This document shows positions 48,683-59,581 of a stretch of 64,000 nucleotides of DNA, piece after piece. The stretch covers positions 2,170,001-2,234,000 of the forward strand of contig JAGYVD010000006.1 in NCBI GenBank assembly GCA_021209875.1, given 5' to 3'. The position numbers and the translations under genes were made by a program. Source of the DNA: Rosellinia necatrix. Taxonomy: Eukaryota > Ascomycota > Sordariomycetes > Xylariales > Xylariaceae. Under the pieces are notes generated by a model that saw only the letters and a list, made by a program, of their open reading frames with translations, was not told where the DNA came from and searched no databases. Positions within the stretch are counted from its first letter, which is position 1, and each line of letters opens with the position of its first letter.

Positions 48683-50741
48683 CCTGCTGATATGGATCCA
48701 GACTCATAAGCACATCAATTCAGACACTCTTGCGGCACATTATTTTCATAAAGAAATTTCGTCTACATTATCTAGTATCTATGTCATGCTATTTCTTCAT
48801 CCCCTAGCCCTCTTGACTATCGCATAGTATTTGCCGCAGTTCGGCCATCACTCGTGCCAATGCCGTTTCTGTTTCACTTTATATTACACAATATGCTTCA
48901 CGCCCCGTGATTTTCTCACATGCCATCAGCACCACTCAGAAAAGCCATTAGGAATTGTTGCAATTGCTTGCCGCAACATACTAATGCTTTCCTCAATGTC
49001 GCTCGCGGCCTGGATTCCAGGATTCCGGTTATTAGATAGCTGTGTCTAGGAAGGATGGTATATTTCTTCGTCTTGATGGTTAGGACCTAGACTAATCCTA
49101 TCTTGGATAGGTAGGAGTTGATTTTCCCTCATATTGTTTCTGCTCTTTCGTGCCAGAAGTGAAGAGATGGGGCTAGGTTGTTTAAACACGCAGCGCGGTC
49201 GTAACGGTCCAGTTCATAGCGACTAAATAGAAGAAGTGCCAGCTTTCGCAAAAGCCATAGTCTCAAGACGTCGTAATCTGTCATGATGTCTGACTCGTTG
49301 AATGGCCTCTGTACGATCGTCCATATCCCTATCATTATTGTACTCGGCGCCACCCATGTCTCGACCTGATTCCCGTCTCAGTGCCATGCATGCGCTGGCA
49401 GGCGAGCCTGAGTATATAATATGCATATACATAACTATGCCGCCATGATATGCTGATCTGGTCGCTCCGGGAATGGAAACGGAAAGAAACACGTGATTAA
49501 ATAGTTAATGGGGGTGCAGTCAAACGCGCTATTTGTTGTGAAGGGCATAATTGAATAACCTGTAGAACAATGACGACAATAAGTGCCTCGGTACCCACTT
49601 GCCCCGTTAACTGTTCATATCAATAATGTCAGCCTCATTAACCTCGCCACCTTTTTATGTCCATTGTCCTGACACAGCCATTACCGCAGCTTCAGGGCCA
49701 GATTAGCCAAAGGGAAGAATGCGCCCACTTGGCCAAGGCAACCTACTACTGAAGACGGTGTGATGCAAATTGAACACAGTAAAGCTATAATGGTTTCTCA
49801 TTTATGTTAGTTACCCAAGTACCTAGGGAACCCTAATCGAACCCAAGTGACCAATAACTTCAACGCTACTAACTTTGCCTCAATACAACGCTGGCTGGCT
49901 ACCCTGATCTTTATTTACTATGCTTGAGTCCTGAAAGAAGAAGAACAAATGTGTTGCCCCCGAGCACCAACACGCCTACTTTAAGCCTAGTCTTGGTAAG
50001 GTGTGAGCTTTCAAGTGTATTGGACTAATAGGAGGTGTTCGGGCTTCCAAACAGTACAGCCTATAGCACCTACAGCGTAACTTGTATTTATCTACTGCGC
50101 CATGCATTGGCCAGAACTCTCACTCCTATGGTGGCATTAAAACTCACCTGATTAGGCGTCAGATTAGTAGTCGGGCCGATGACGACTAGCGAATCCCTCA
50201 TGTTGTACTTTTTTTTTTTTTTTTTAATGCATTTGCCTCGAAAGGGTGAGACGTAATTTTCATCCGGGTTTCGGTATCATACGTAATTTGTTCAAGGCAT
50301 CTGTGTGTATTTTTGTCACGATATTGCACTAAAAGTTCAGAAATCTGGGGTGCTATGGGGCGGTGTCAATCTACCAGCCACTGAGAATCGTTGGAAAGGT
50401 AATTAGACGCATGCTCATTGGCTGGTGCACAAGCAGCTAGATTCTGACCAATCAGCAAACAAGTGATGACCTTCAAACATGATGTCACCACAAATACCAA
50501 CCGCAAAAGACAAACACTTGATGACTGATATATAAAGGCATTTAAGTTCTTGTTTCTCGATGTCTCCATGGCCATCTGCATACTTGACAATACTGACAAA
50601 ACCTTCTTTGAAACTCTCGACAAGTGACCAAGATAAGAAGATACCACCAGCACCTACCTACTACCTACCCAGGTACCTTGATCAGTCATCATATTTACGG
50701 TTTAACTCCCCTTATCTTATCGCACTTATACCACCATCGCA
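48683..50741. other. Intergenic, no gene seen
   Basis: About 2 kb. A run of T lies at 50211-50225. The last 200 bases before the Cys-rich gene contain several TACCTA/CTACCT units (50650-50680), presumably in its promoter. No coding region is supported. Confidence 0.55.
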
Positions 50742-51216
50742 ATGGCCTCCCAAGTCATCAACGCTACTCCCACATGCTGCGGCAAGAACACGGGTAACGA
50801 GTGCGTCTGTGGTAAGTTAGCACCTAAGACCCCTAAGACCCGCGCATTGGAACCCGCGCATTGGAACCCGCGCATTGAAACCCCCGCCACCCTGCCCCCA
50901 TACTGATCAATATGTCCCCCACACTGATCAATATGCCACAGCCAAGCAGGCGACGTGCTCCTGTGGCCAGCAGTCCGCCCTGCACTGCACCTGTCAGAAA
51001 GCCGCGACAGAGAACGCGCTGAGCGGCGCCCGATGCTCGTGCCGCGCGCGCCCCGCCGGCCAGTGCACGTGCGAGAATGCCGCGAAGGAGAACGCGGCGC
51101 CGGCCGGCAATACCTGCGAGTGTGGCGCCCGTCCGGCCGACTCATGCACGTGCGAGCGCAGCGTGACGAGCGAGCCGCCAAACCCAAATGAGATTGACTT
51201 CACCACCCGGATGTAA
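50742..51216 (+). CDS. Cysteine-rich metallothionein-like protein, 114 aa
   Basis: Two exons: 50742-50811 and 50942-51216, with a phase-1 intron (GTAAGT donor, CACAG acceptor). The protein has 16 cysteines: a CC and CVC pair in exon 1, then six C-x-C pairs (CSC, CTC, CSC, CTC, CEC, CTC) at regular spacing. Successive units look like [RQ]CxCxxRPAGQCTCENAAKEN, an internal repeat of about 25-30 residues. There is no signal peptide, so it is intracellular. The C-x-C spacing suggests metal (Cu or Zn) binding, as in metallothioneins, but it is longer than classical fungal copper metallothioneins and carries charged linkers. I recall it as a conserved small Pezizomycotina family (DUF7871-type); function unproven. 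The intron holds two kinds of tandem repeat. TACCTA-rich sequence precedes the start. Confidence 0.85.
50838..50936. repeat. Two tandem repeat arrays inside an intron
   Basis: Three consecutive 14-base units (ACCCGCGCATTGGA, the last with one change) lie at 50838-50879. Two consecutive 21-base units (CCCCCAYACTGATCAATATG plus one base) lie at 50895-50936 and end next to the 3' splice site. Together they make up most of the 130-base intron of the Cys-rich gene. Confidence 0.9.
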
Positions 51217-52799
51217 GGGAGGGGGAGAGGGGGCGAACAGGGAAGCGCGCGCGATCGGACAGGGTATATATGCGATGATTTACTCGCGGGGACACAGGCG
51301 TTTGAGACACAAAGGGATGTGTGGTTTGGCGTTTAGACAATCCATAACCAATCAATGGAGGCGGGTCTGTGTTCGTGGGCCAAAAGGCGACACGCTTACT
51401 CATGTGGAGGCGGCCGCGGATTGGATTTTACTCGACTTAGGGAATGCGGCAACCGTATACTTGGTAGCTGTAATTTACCATTAGAGTTCCTCCTTCCACT
51501 GGTATCTTGTTATCACCTCCGTCGTTTATCTTTTGAAGGTAAGAGTACCTACGACCATATACCCGGACCGGAGCTTATGTAGGGTGGATGCATGGTACAC
51601 GTGTAGGTAAGTAAGCCAGGTGCCCTATCACTTGCTCTAGTTGTTAACTGCCTTCTGTATTGCGGTAGGTAGGGGCATATGATGTATCTATTGCCTATAT
51701 ATATCATTAGGTAGGTACTGTGTTGCACCCTCAATATCCAAATTAGGTGATGCGAAGGTATGACCTCACATTAGGTACCTATCTGCCGCTAATAGTTCCT
51801 CGTGCCTGGCGCTTGAACTGTGTGGCGCAAGATGAAGGTACGGAGATACCTGGCCAACCAATAGCGTGGCTGTGTGTACCTTTCTCTATTCAGCTTCGGG
51901 CAATAATGCCATGGCTGATAAGCCGGGTACTCCCTTGTACACTCTCAGGGAAGTATGTAAGTACCTAAGTACACACTCTTGTCAGTACGGTAAGGAGCTC
52001 GGAAGCTTCTGTGGACCCTACCGATCCTGGCACGCCTGGTTAGCCGCATGTAGCTTGTGTGGGGCGAACCCTCGTGCGACGCGGTCTTTATTGGCTGGAG
52101 GTTTTCTGGGTTCCATTTCAGAAGCCGCCAAGGGCGATCAATCAGGAAATACAGCTCTAGCTGCGGCCTAATTAGGGTACCCGGAGTGCTATCGGCTGGC
52201 GCTAGGCTAGGTAGGGTACTAGAAGGTACCCAGAGGTTATTTTTTGACCCCGGGCTTGCCTACACAGTTGCTGCGAAAAAAAAAAAAACAACAGCCCACA
52301 CGCGCATCTTTATCTCTCCCACGCACCTTTTTGTCTCAACTCTCTCTCTCTCTCTCTCTCTCTCTTTCATCATCATCTCCGCAACGCTTCTGCAAATACT
52401 AACAGACTGCATCGCACCCTTTTTTGTGCCTTCTACGGACACTAATTGCATTGCATCTACACCTCTCTGCCACAAAGATCCCCTAGATCGGATATTCGAG
52501 TCGACAGGTCATCAGGCCATCATCGGGCTCGAACCTGTATTCGTGTCGTATCATCCATTTCATCGCCATCCTCTATCAGAGAGCGCGATCGCGCACGACC
52601 AATCGACAGGCCTCCGTCTAGGTTCATTATCGCCCGCCGCTCTGGTCATCTCCAGCACCCGTAAACAACACGTTGCGACGAGGGCTTTACGCCTCCTTTG
52701 GCCGGTCGCGTCCCAACACCCCCAACCTTCATCTCATACATAACCTCCCCTCCCGCCTTCATCCCTCGTGTCCGCGTACGACACGTTACAGACAATACA
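51217..52799. promoter_or_regulatory. Intergenic with promoter of the RCC1-like gene
   Basis: About 1.6 kb. The proximal 500 bases before the ATG at 52800 are pyrimidine-rich and include a CT microsatellite at 52340-52365 and an A-run at 52276-52288. Many TAGGTA/TACCTA units occur between 51550 and 51970. No coding region is supported. Confidence 0.5.
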
Positions 52800-54674
52800 A
52801 TGGCCCCACGGTCAAAAGCAGCGGCTACTACCACTAAGGGTAAAAGTGCCGCGTCCACAAAGACTTCAGAGCCCGCCCCCAAACCGAAAGCTGCCACTGT
52901 AGCCAAGGCCGACTCTAAATCCAAAGCTGCGGCAAAACCGGTTGCGGCAAAGAAGGCTGCGCCCAAGAAAGCTACCACTGCCGCCGCAGCTAAGGCAACA
53001 AAGGCGACTGCTACAAAAGCAAAGACTACCGCCACGAAGAAAGCTGCCCCTGCTAAGAAGCCCACTGCTAAGAAGAAGTCAGCCAAGAACACGAATGGGA
53101 AGCGACAGCTAGATGACGCTGATGACAAGGAGGAAGTTGAGCCCTCCCATGATTCCGTCTCCGAAAGCGAACCCAGACCCAAGAAGAAGGCTCGCGTCGC
53201 CACCGCCGAGCCTGAGCCTGCTCCTACGGGCTGGCGCAAGCAGGTTGTATTGAAGCGACGGAAGAGAACCGTCGTCGATAATCCTGTCCCCACTGCGCCA
53301 CTCGATGTTTTCGTCTTCGGCGAGGGTAGTTCTGGCGAACTCGGCCTAGGCAGCAAGAAAAATGAAGGGAAACGACCGATTGATGTTAAACGACCCCGTC
53401 TGAATCACAACCTAGATGCTGAAAAGGTCGGCATTGTTGATGTTGCTTGCGGAGGAATGCACGCGGTTGCCCTCACTAAAGATAATCGTGTTCTCACCTG
53501 GGGTGTCAACGACGACAAAGCCCTCGGCCGTGATACTACCTGGGACGGTGGTGTACGTGATGCGGATGCTGAAGACTCGGACTCAGATGACGACGATGAC
53601 ACTGGCGTCAACCCGTTGGAAAGCACCCCTGCTCAGATTGAGAAAGGCGAGCTTGAGGATCATGATGTGATCTGCAAGGTCGCGGCGACTGACTCCGCCT
53701 CTTTCCTCCTGACAACGGATGGCTTTGTCTTCGGTTGGGGAACCTTCCGTGGCGCCGACGGCATCATCGGCTTCGCGAAGGACATCAGGGTCCAGCCTAC
53801 TCCCATGTTGATCGCACCATTACAAGACATCACCAATATTGCCTGCGGCTCCAACCATGTTATCGCCGTAGACATTCACGGCAAGGTCTGGACCTGGGGT
53901 AGCGGCGGTCAGTATCAATTGGGACGCAAGCCCATTACGCGCCATGGTGGCCCGACGGCCACACTTCAACCCCAACCCTGTGGTATGTTCGGTAAGAGGC
54001 ATTATGCCGTCGGTATTGCCGCCGGGTCTTATCACAGTTTCTACATCGATAACAATCAGCGCGTCTGGTCATGGGGCTTGAACAATTATTCACAGACCGG
54101 CCACTTTGAAGATACTGGCAAGGATGATGCTATGATTCTTCAACCCAAGATGGTGGAGTCACTCAAGGATGCGAACATCAAAATGATCGCTGGAGGCGAG
54201 CACCACTCGGTTGCTCGCACCGGCGATGGAAAACTTTTAACATGGGGTCGTGTCGATGGCCATCAAGTGGGTCAGCCAGCCAGTCTATTTACTGAAGACA
54301 ACTCCATGTTTGATGAGAACGGCCGGCCGCGTATCCTCCTCCAACCTACTCCTGTTCCTGGTAAGCGGGTTCAATGTAACTCCTATCCTCTGAATTACCA
54401 GCTAACGACTCCAACAGAGATTGATACCAAGTTTGTCGCCGCTGGTGTGGATACGAGTTTCGTCATTGACAACGCAGGTCATGTGTATTCGTGGGGATTC
54501 TCAGCCAACTACCAAACTGGACAAGGCACCACAGACGATATTGAAGTTCCCACAAAGATCGATAACACGGCAATCCGCGACCGAGATATCATCTGGGCCG
54601 GTGCTGGCGGCCAATATTCAATGCTGGCGGCCAAGCATAACTCCGAAGGGTCCGCGGCGGTGAATGGAAACTAA
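52800..54674 (+). CDS. pim1: RCC1-family Ran guanine-nucleotide exchange factor, 605 aa
   Basis: Loads GTP onto Ran on chromatin, setting the gradient for nuclear transport and spindle assembly; homologous to RCC1, Prp20 and Pim1. ATG at 52800 follows a pyrimidine-rich leader. The first 125 residues are Lys/Ala/Pro-rich, like a histone H1 tail, with KKKARV-type clusters for nuclear import and DNA contact. Seven beta-propeller blades follow, each with a V-x-x-WG or FG signature: VFVFGEGSSGELGLG, VLTWGVNDDKALG, VFGWGTFRGADG, VWTWGSGGQYQLG, VWSWGLNNYSQTG, LLTWGRVDGHQVG and VYSWGFSANYQTG. A 57-base intron lies at 54361-54417 (GTAAGC, GCTAAC, AACAG, phase 1). It is a multiple of three with no stop, so an unspliced reading stays open, but splicing gives the expected PVPEIDTKF. 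An acidic insert (DADAEDSDSDDDDDTG) sits between blades two and three. Confidence 0.93.
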   Translation: MAPRSKAAATTTKGKSAASTKTSEPAPKPKAATVAKADSKSKAAAKPVAAKKAAPKKATTAAAAKATKATATKAKTTATKKAAPAKKPTAKKKSAKNTNGKRQLDDADDKEEVEPSHDSVSESEPRPKKKARVATAEPEPAPTGWRKQVVLKRRKRTVVDNPVPTAPLDVFVFGEGSSGELGLGSKKNEGKRPIDVKRPRLNHNLDAEKVGIVDVACGGMHAVALTKDNRVLTWGVNDDKALGRDTTWDGGVRDADAEDSDSDDDDDTGVNPLESTPAQIEKGELEDHDVICKVAATDSASFLLTTDGFVFGWGTFRGADGIIGFAKDIRVQPTPMLIAPLQDITNIACGSNHVIAVDIHGKVWTWGSGGQYQLGRKPITRHGGPTATLQPQPCGMFGKRHYAVGIAAGSYHSFYIDNNQRVWSWGLNNYSQTGHFEDTGKDDAMILQPKMVESLKDANIKMIAGGEHHSVARTGDGKLLTWGRVDGHQVGQPASLFTEDNSMFDENGRPRILLQPTPVPGKRVQCNSYPLNYQLTTPTEIDTKFVAAGVDTSFVIDNAGHVYSWGFSANYQTGQGTTDDIEVPTKIDNTAIRDRDIIWAGAGGQYSMLAAKHNSEGSAAVNGN

Positions 54675-55996
54675 GCATAACGGTGGATGGTAGGCGTTGA
54701 GCGATGGGATTCTTGCATTTTATCATGGCTTATACTGGTATATATAATCTTTGCATTTCGATTGCCGTTGGAGAGATCTACTCTGCGTGTCAACGATAGT
54801 ATGTTTTGGCCGGCGGGGCGATTGGCATCTACTGGCATAACCGCAGGATCGTCCAAGATTGGGATGGCATGGCATAACCATTTTGCTCTTTTAGTTGCTA
54901 TAGCGTTGTGATAAGAGGGGGCCGAAGACGGACAACGGCCGTTGATACCCCTCACGTCATGTCGGTTTAGCCTTTCACCCTGTAACCGCCTCTGTCGGTA
55001 GACAGGCAATGTATGATGACGTCTCAGTGTTAGAGATGACAGAATAACAGATGATGAACTCACACTTCACACCATGATATCTTATTGCGTGTGACATTGT
55101 GGGGAGCGTAGTTTCCACATCCCGTCGTTAACGCGCAAGAGCTTGGAGATGTATGAGTATGAGGATGATAACACAGGCGCCATCGCCTAGGAGAATATGG
55201 GCTCATTGCAGCGACGAATGTTATCAAGGTGTGCAGTCACAACATTCCGCCGAGGGAACCAGTGACCAGGGATCTCTTTATATTATCCCTTAGTGGTGCG
55301 CACGACAGCATTTCTTAATCGCGACTGGCTGAAGAGGCCCGAGTAATCCGTTTTTCATATTAGGCGTGATGAATGTATAGTGCCAAGAATGGCGGAGGCT
55401 AAGCTTCCGCGGGTTATCGTAGATTCCGACTCCCAAAATAACCACCCTTTACGTTATAAACGCGCAAAGATTATAGATAGTATCTACATATATTATGCCT
55501 AGGCTGAGAAGAAATTCATGAAGAGACTTGGCATTTGAGTGTGAGCATTGAGCCTATACCTCGGAGAGAGAGAGAGAGAAAACGGAAATTGATATTTGGC
55601 TCGTAACTCTAAGAAATGAACGCTTGATGTCATGTACCAGTTGGATAATAGCGACATGAAGGCCGGTGCGTGAAACACTGAGCATATTCTGGTAGGTCCT
55701 ACGGTTTGACGGTTAATTACAAGAATCTTATCCGGTGTTCACATCACAATGTGGATGTCGCCCCAAGTTTCATCGCCCCCTCGAAGGGTCAAGCTCTCTT
55801 ATCAGCGTGGAGGCTAAGTCTCAGGGATATGACGACGCTGGCAATTTATCGCCCCTGGTTGTCGGTTCAAATACACCGGTTTTTGGGTTGGATGGCTTAT
55901 AGTTGACGAATATTTATATCCGCTTGGCATCAGAGGATGATGCCATGGGCATCCAATCGTCTTGTCCGCATCTTTGCATCCAACGCCCACATCACC
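54675..55996. other. Intergenic, no gene seen
   Basis: About 1.3 kb between the RCC1-like gene and the secreted hydrolase. A GA run lies at 55565-55580. No coding region or RNA gene is supported. Confidence 0.6.
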
Positions 55997-57980
55997 ATGG
56001 AGCGAATTCTGGCCTGGCTAGTAGCTTTCCAAATTATTACCGTGTCCTACGCGAAAGAAAACTGTCCGCTTTACGGCCTTGGCTATCCCAAGCCCGATAA
56101 CCTGTTCGCATATGACGGCATTCGTACCGCCGCTGACGCCCTGGACACCGTCTTTGCGCAGTATATCGATAATGCCAACGATACTGGATCCGACCGGTTC
56201 TCGTACTCTGTCGAGGTCTTCGCCGCAAGCGAGGAGAAGCCGCTATGGTCGCATCACTGGACGGCAAAGAACCTGGCGACGATGAACACGACTGGCGTCA
56301 GGAAGGTGGATGGGGACACCGTATATCGTATGGGGAGCTTAACCAAAATATTCACGATGCTCACTTTCCTCGCTGAGGTCGGCGACTCCTCGTGGAACGA
56401 ACCAGTTGCCAAATTTATTCCGGAAATCCAAGCTATGATAGCGGATGGGATCGATACTTCGCATTCACTCACATCACCGGACTGGGGTTCGATCACTATA
56501 GGTGCCCTGGCGAGTCAGATATCCGGCTTGATGAGAGACTGTGAGCGAGCATTTCTGTCTCTTTATGGGACCTGTCGCTAAGCGGGTGATTATTAGACTC
56601 GCTGCTCGGGGAGCTCACCCAGAGCAATAACATGACCCAGATAGTAGCAATGGGCCTCCCGGTGCTTGCCGACGTGGACATCCCACCTTGCGGGAACGCG
56701 CCGGTGTGTAACAGGACTCGTGAGTACGGCTGTTTCGTTATATTTCATTTTATTCCATCCTGCGCTCTCTTGCCTGACTCCGCTACATGATTGCGACACT
56801 ATCCGACTAAACTAATCTACATAACATTGTTGTAGAGTTTTTCGATGGGCTCAGAAAGCTCCCTCCATCGTTCTCGCCATTCACCACACCGGCATATTCT
56901 GATATCGGATACGTGCTGCTGGGCTATGCGCTGGAAAAGATGACGGGAAAGCCATTTCAGCGATCCTTTGAAGACAAAGTGGTAAAGCCCCTGAACCTGA
57001 CCCGCACGTTCTATACTACGCCTGATGACTCCCTGGGGATCATACCAGGTGGAAGATACCTGACGACCTGGGCATTCAACATGGGAAGTGAATCACCGTG
57101 AGAGCACCAAATTGCCTCCCCAATCATCGTGTTGCCATTCATCTAACCCCAGTCGCAGCACAGGAAACATCTACTCCTCCGTGTCAGACCTAGCGGCAGT
57201 GGGGCGAGCGATCCTGAAATCCACCCTGCTCCCCTGGCCGGTGACGCGCCGCTGGCTCCGGCCGGTGACCTTCAGCTCCGACCCCGTCTCGTCCGTCGGC
57301 AGCCCCTGGGGCGTCCGCCGACTCTCGCTATCCAAAAGTAAGAAGCGCCGACACCACAAAAACGCCTTCCTACCACGTAATTACCCATTTACCAAATGAA
57401 TTCTCGGCCCACATACCTACACATATATATTATATATATATTTGCCCCCTCATCCTAATTCACGTAATCACGCTAACACGAATGGGGGGCGGGAAAAAAA
57501 AAGACTCGACTTACCAGTTCGCGACGACGTTCAACAAGCTCGGCAGCATCGGCAAGTACAGCGCGCTGCTGGCGGTGATCCCGGACCTCGACCTCGGCTT
57601 CGCGGTGGCGGCGGCCGGCGAGGTGCCCGCGACCCTGGTCCTCGACGTTGCGGACACGCTGGCCGACACGTACCTGCCGACGGTGCTGGGGGCCGCGCGC
57701 GCGCACGCGGCGCGGACGTACGCGGGGACGTACGCCTCCATCTCCACCTCCACCTCCACCTCCACCTCCAACTCCACGTCTACGTCGGCGGGGAATTCGA
57801 CGCTGACGATCACCGTGGACGAGTCGCGCCCGGGCCTCGGCGTGGCGCCCTGGCACAGCAACGGCACGGACCTCGCGGCGCTCGCGGTCGCGCTCGCGCT
57901 CAACCTGTCCGCCGACTACCGCGCCGGCATGGACCCCAGCGTGCGCCTGTACCCGAGCGGGCTCTGGGACGCGGTGCCCA

Positions 57981-58011
<31 letters not shown>

Positions 58012-58243
58012 GAGGGATGGGCATGGACGACGCGTCGGGTTCAAGGCCACGTTCGAGGACCTGCGCGGCCCGGGCGTCGGCGCTCGCCCCTTCACCACCG
58101 ACTGCGCCACCTGGGTCGCCGTCGCCGGCGTCGCCTACGGCTCCCAGCCCCTGGACGGCTTCGTCTTCGAGCTCGACGCGGACGGCGCCGCGGTCGCGGT
58201 CGAGAATGTCGCGCTGCGGAATCGGCTGGTTAAGGTCTCTTGA
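55997..58243 (+). CDS. Secreted beta-lactamase-fold serine hydrolase, 617 aa
   Basis: Five exons: 55997-56540, 56597-56719, 56836-57097, 57153-57337 and 57504-58243; all phases close (1, 1, 2, 1). The start at 55997 is chosen for its signal peptide (MERILAWLVAFQIITVSYA). The nucleophile motif is SLTK (Ser114, Lys117), preceded by YRMG as in class C beta-lactamases and penicillin-binding-protein relatives. The second motif is YSD (Tyr243). The segment STGNIYSSVSDLAAVGRAIL is typical of the family. The C-terminal third is the extra beta-rich domain found in fungal lactamase-related proteins and contains two simple-sequence stretches, a Ser/Thr run near 57737-57790 and ten glycines near 57985-58013. 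Such fungal proteins hydrolyse esters, amides or lactones; real lactamase activity should not be assumed. Exon 5 is extremely GC-rich compared with exons 1-3. Confidence 0.88.
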
Positions 58244-58266
58244 TTTATACTTGCTTTAGGGCTAAA

Positions 58267-58305
58267 GGGAGGAGAGGGGGGGGGTTGGGGGGGGAGGGGG
58301 GCGGG
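58267..58305 (+). repeat. G-run cluster with quadruplex potential
   Basis: Within about 39 bases of the plus strand there are five runs of three or more G (lengths 3, 9, 8, 6 and 3) separated by one to six bases. It starts 24 bases past the stop codon of the hydrolase gene, so it lies in the 3' untranslated region. Confidence 0.8.
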
Positions 58306-59581
58306 TAGAAGTTGGTGGGTGGATGTGTCTGGGATCTATGGAATTGAGATTGAGATGCTTTCGCTCGGGGGGGCTGTTCTGAGGGCGGAGAAGGAGGGGT
58401 TTGGGTTGCGCTGATAGCCAGCTTAGCCTGAAATAGTATATATATATATATATAACTATGGCTTTGGGCTTTCTGTTGTTGGCCTGCGAAGTTCCCCGAG
58501 AATATGAGGTGGTCTAAAGTATGTAGACCGTGGACCGCTGCCCGGTTAACCACTGCCCGGTTAACCACTGAATCCCAATACCACGGTTTCCTACTGTGGT
58601 ATGGCGGTTGTTCAATAAATAAGCGGCGGCGGGGACTTTTCTCAAGTCTAGGAAGTACTAGGTAGTCATATAGCATTGAAGTATATCTCGTGGGCTGAGT
58701 TAAAGTTCGCTGCAACTAGTTTTATGGCATGTTTCTGTAAGTATCGAGCAAGTAAAAATCTGAATTCGTTTTGCGGCGTGCAACTTTCACTCGGGCGTAC
58801 CTCCTTCGCTAAGAAATGAAGGTATTGCACCACCCCTTTTCGTCGGCCGGGTTCTCTCGCGTTCTGCAATTTCAATTGCGAAATCCTGTGAGTATATTAA
58901 TGTGCTTGTTTCCAGACTAGCGTCACCTGCCACATGGCAACATGATACATGATCTGGTTAGATCTGATCCAATCAGCCCTATCGCCAGAATTAGATTAGT
59001 ATAGAGATCATCCCTCTTTTCTCTTTCCAGCCAAGATACACTCCAGAATGGGCAATGATTGAAGCATTAATGAATATAGCTACCGCGAAAGTCACAAGGC
59101 TCAACGCGACGCTGCATAACAGCTCTGTTGTTATAACAGCTCTGCTTGGGTTCTTAAGATGCTAGAACTCTTGGCGGATGAGAAGCTACCATTCGTGGAA
59201 CGCGTGTCCCAGGACAGCTTCTGGTGTTTTTGCTGGCAAGTTTACAAGCTTCTCTAGACAAGCCGAGGTAGTGAAAATCAAATCAAATGAACCAACGGCT
59301 CTCTATTCTGTTTTCTGGGCGTCTATTATACGCGCCCACAATGAATACCGCTGAAAAATCAACCCATCGCGGGTCTGTTCTAATGATACACGCTAAGGCA
59401 CGCAGAGCCGCGATTTTTGAACCCCTTCCAAACTTTTAAACGCATGATTAGTGATGTTACAGGTGTACCTCCAGGAGCGGCCACCTATTGCACGATGTCA
59501 TACATTTGCAAGGTAGCCGTCTGGGTTACTGTACCTGGGGCACCACAGTTGCCCGTTCCTCTCTTCTTCTTCGTCCCGTCA
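58306..59581. other. Intergenic between convergent genes
   Basis: About 1.3 kb. A TA run lies at 58437-58454. A tandem duplication of CCACTGCCCGGTTAA-like units lies at about 58535-58570. No coding region is supported. Confidence 0.6.
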
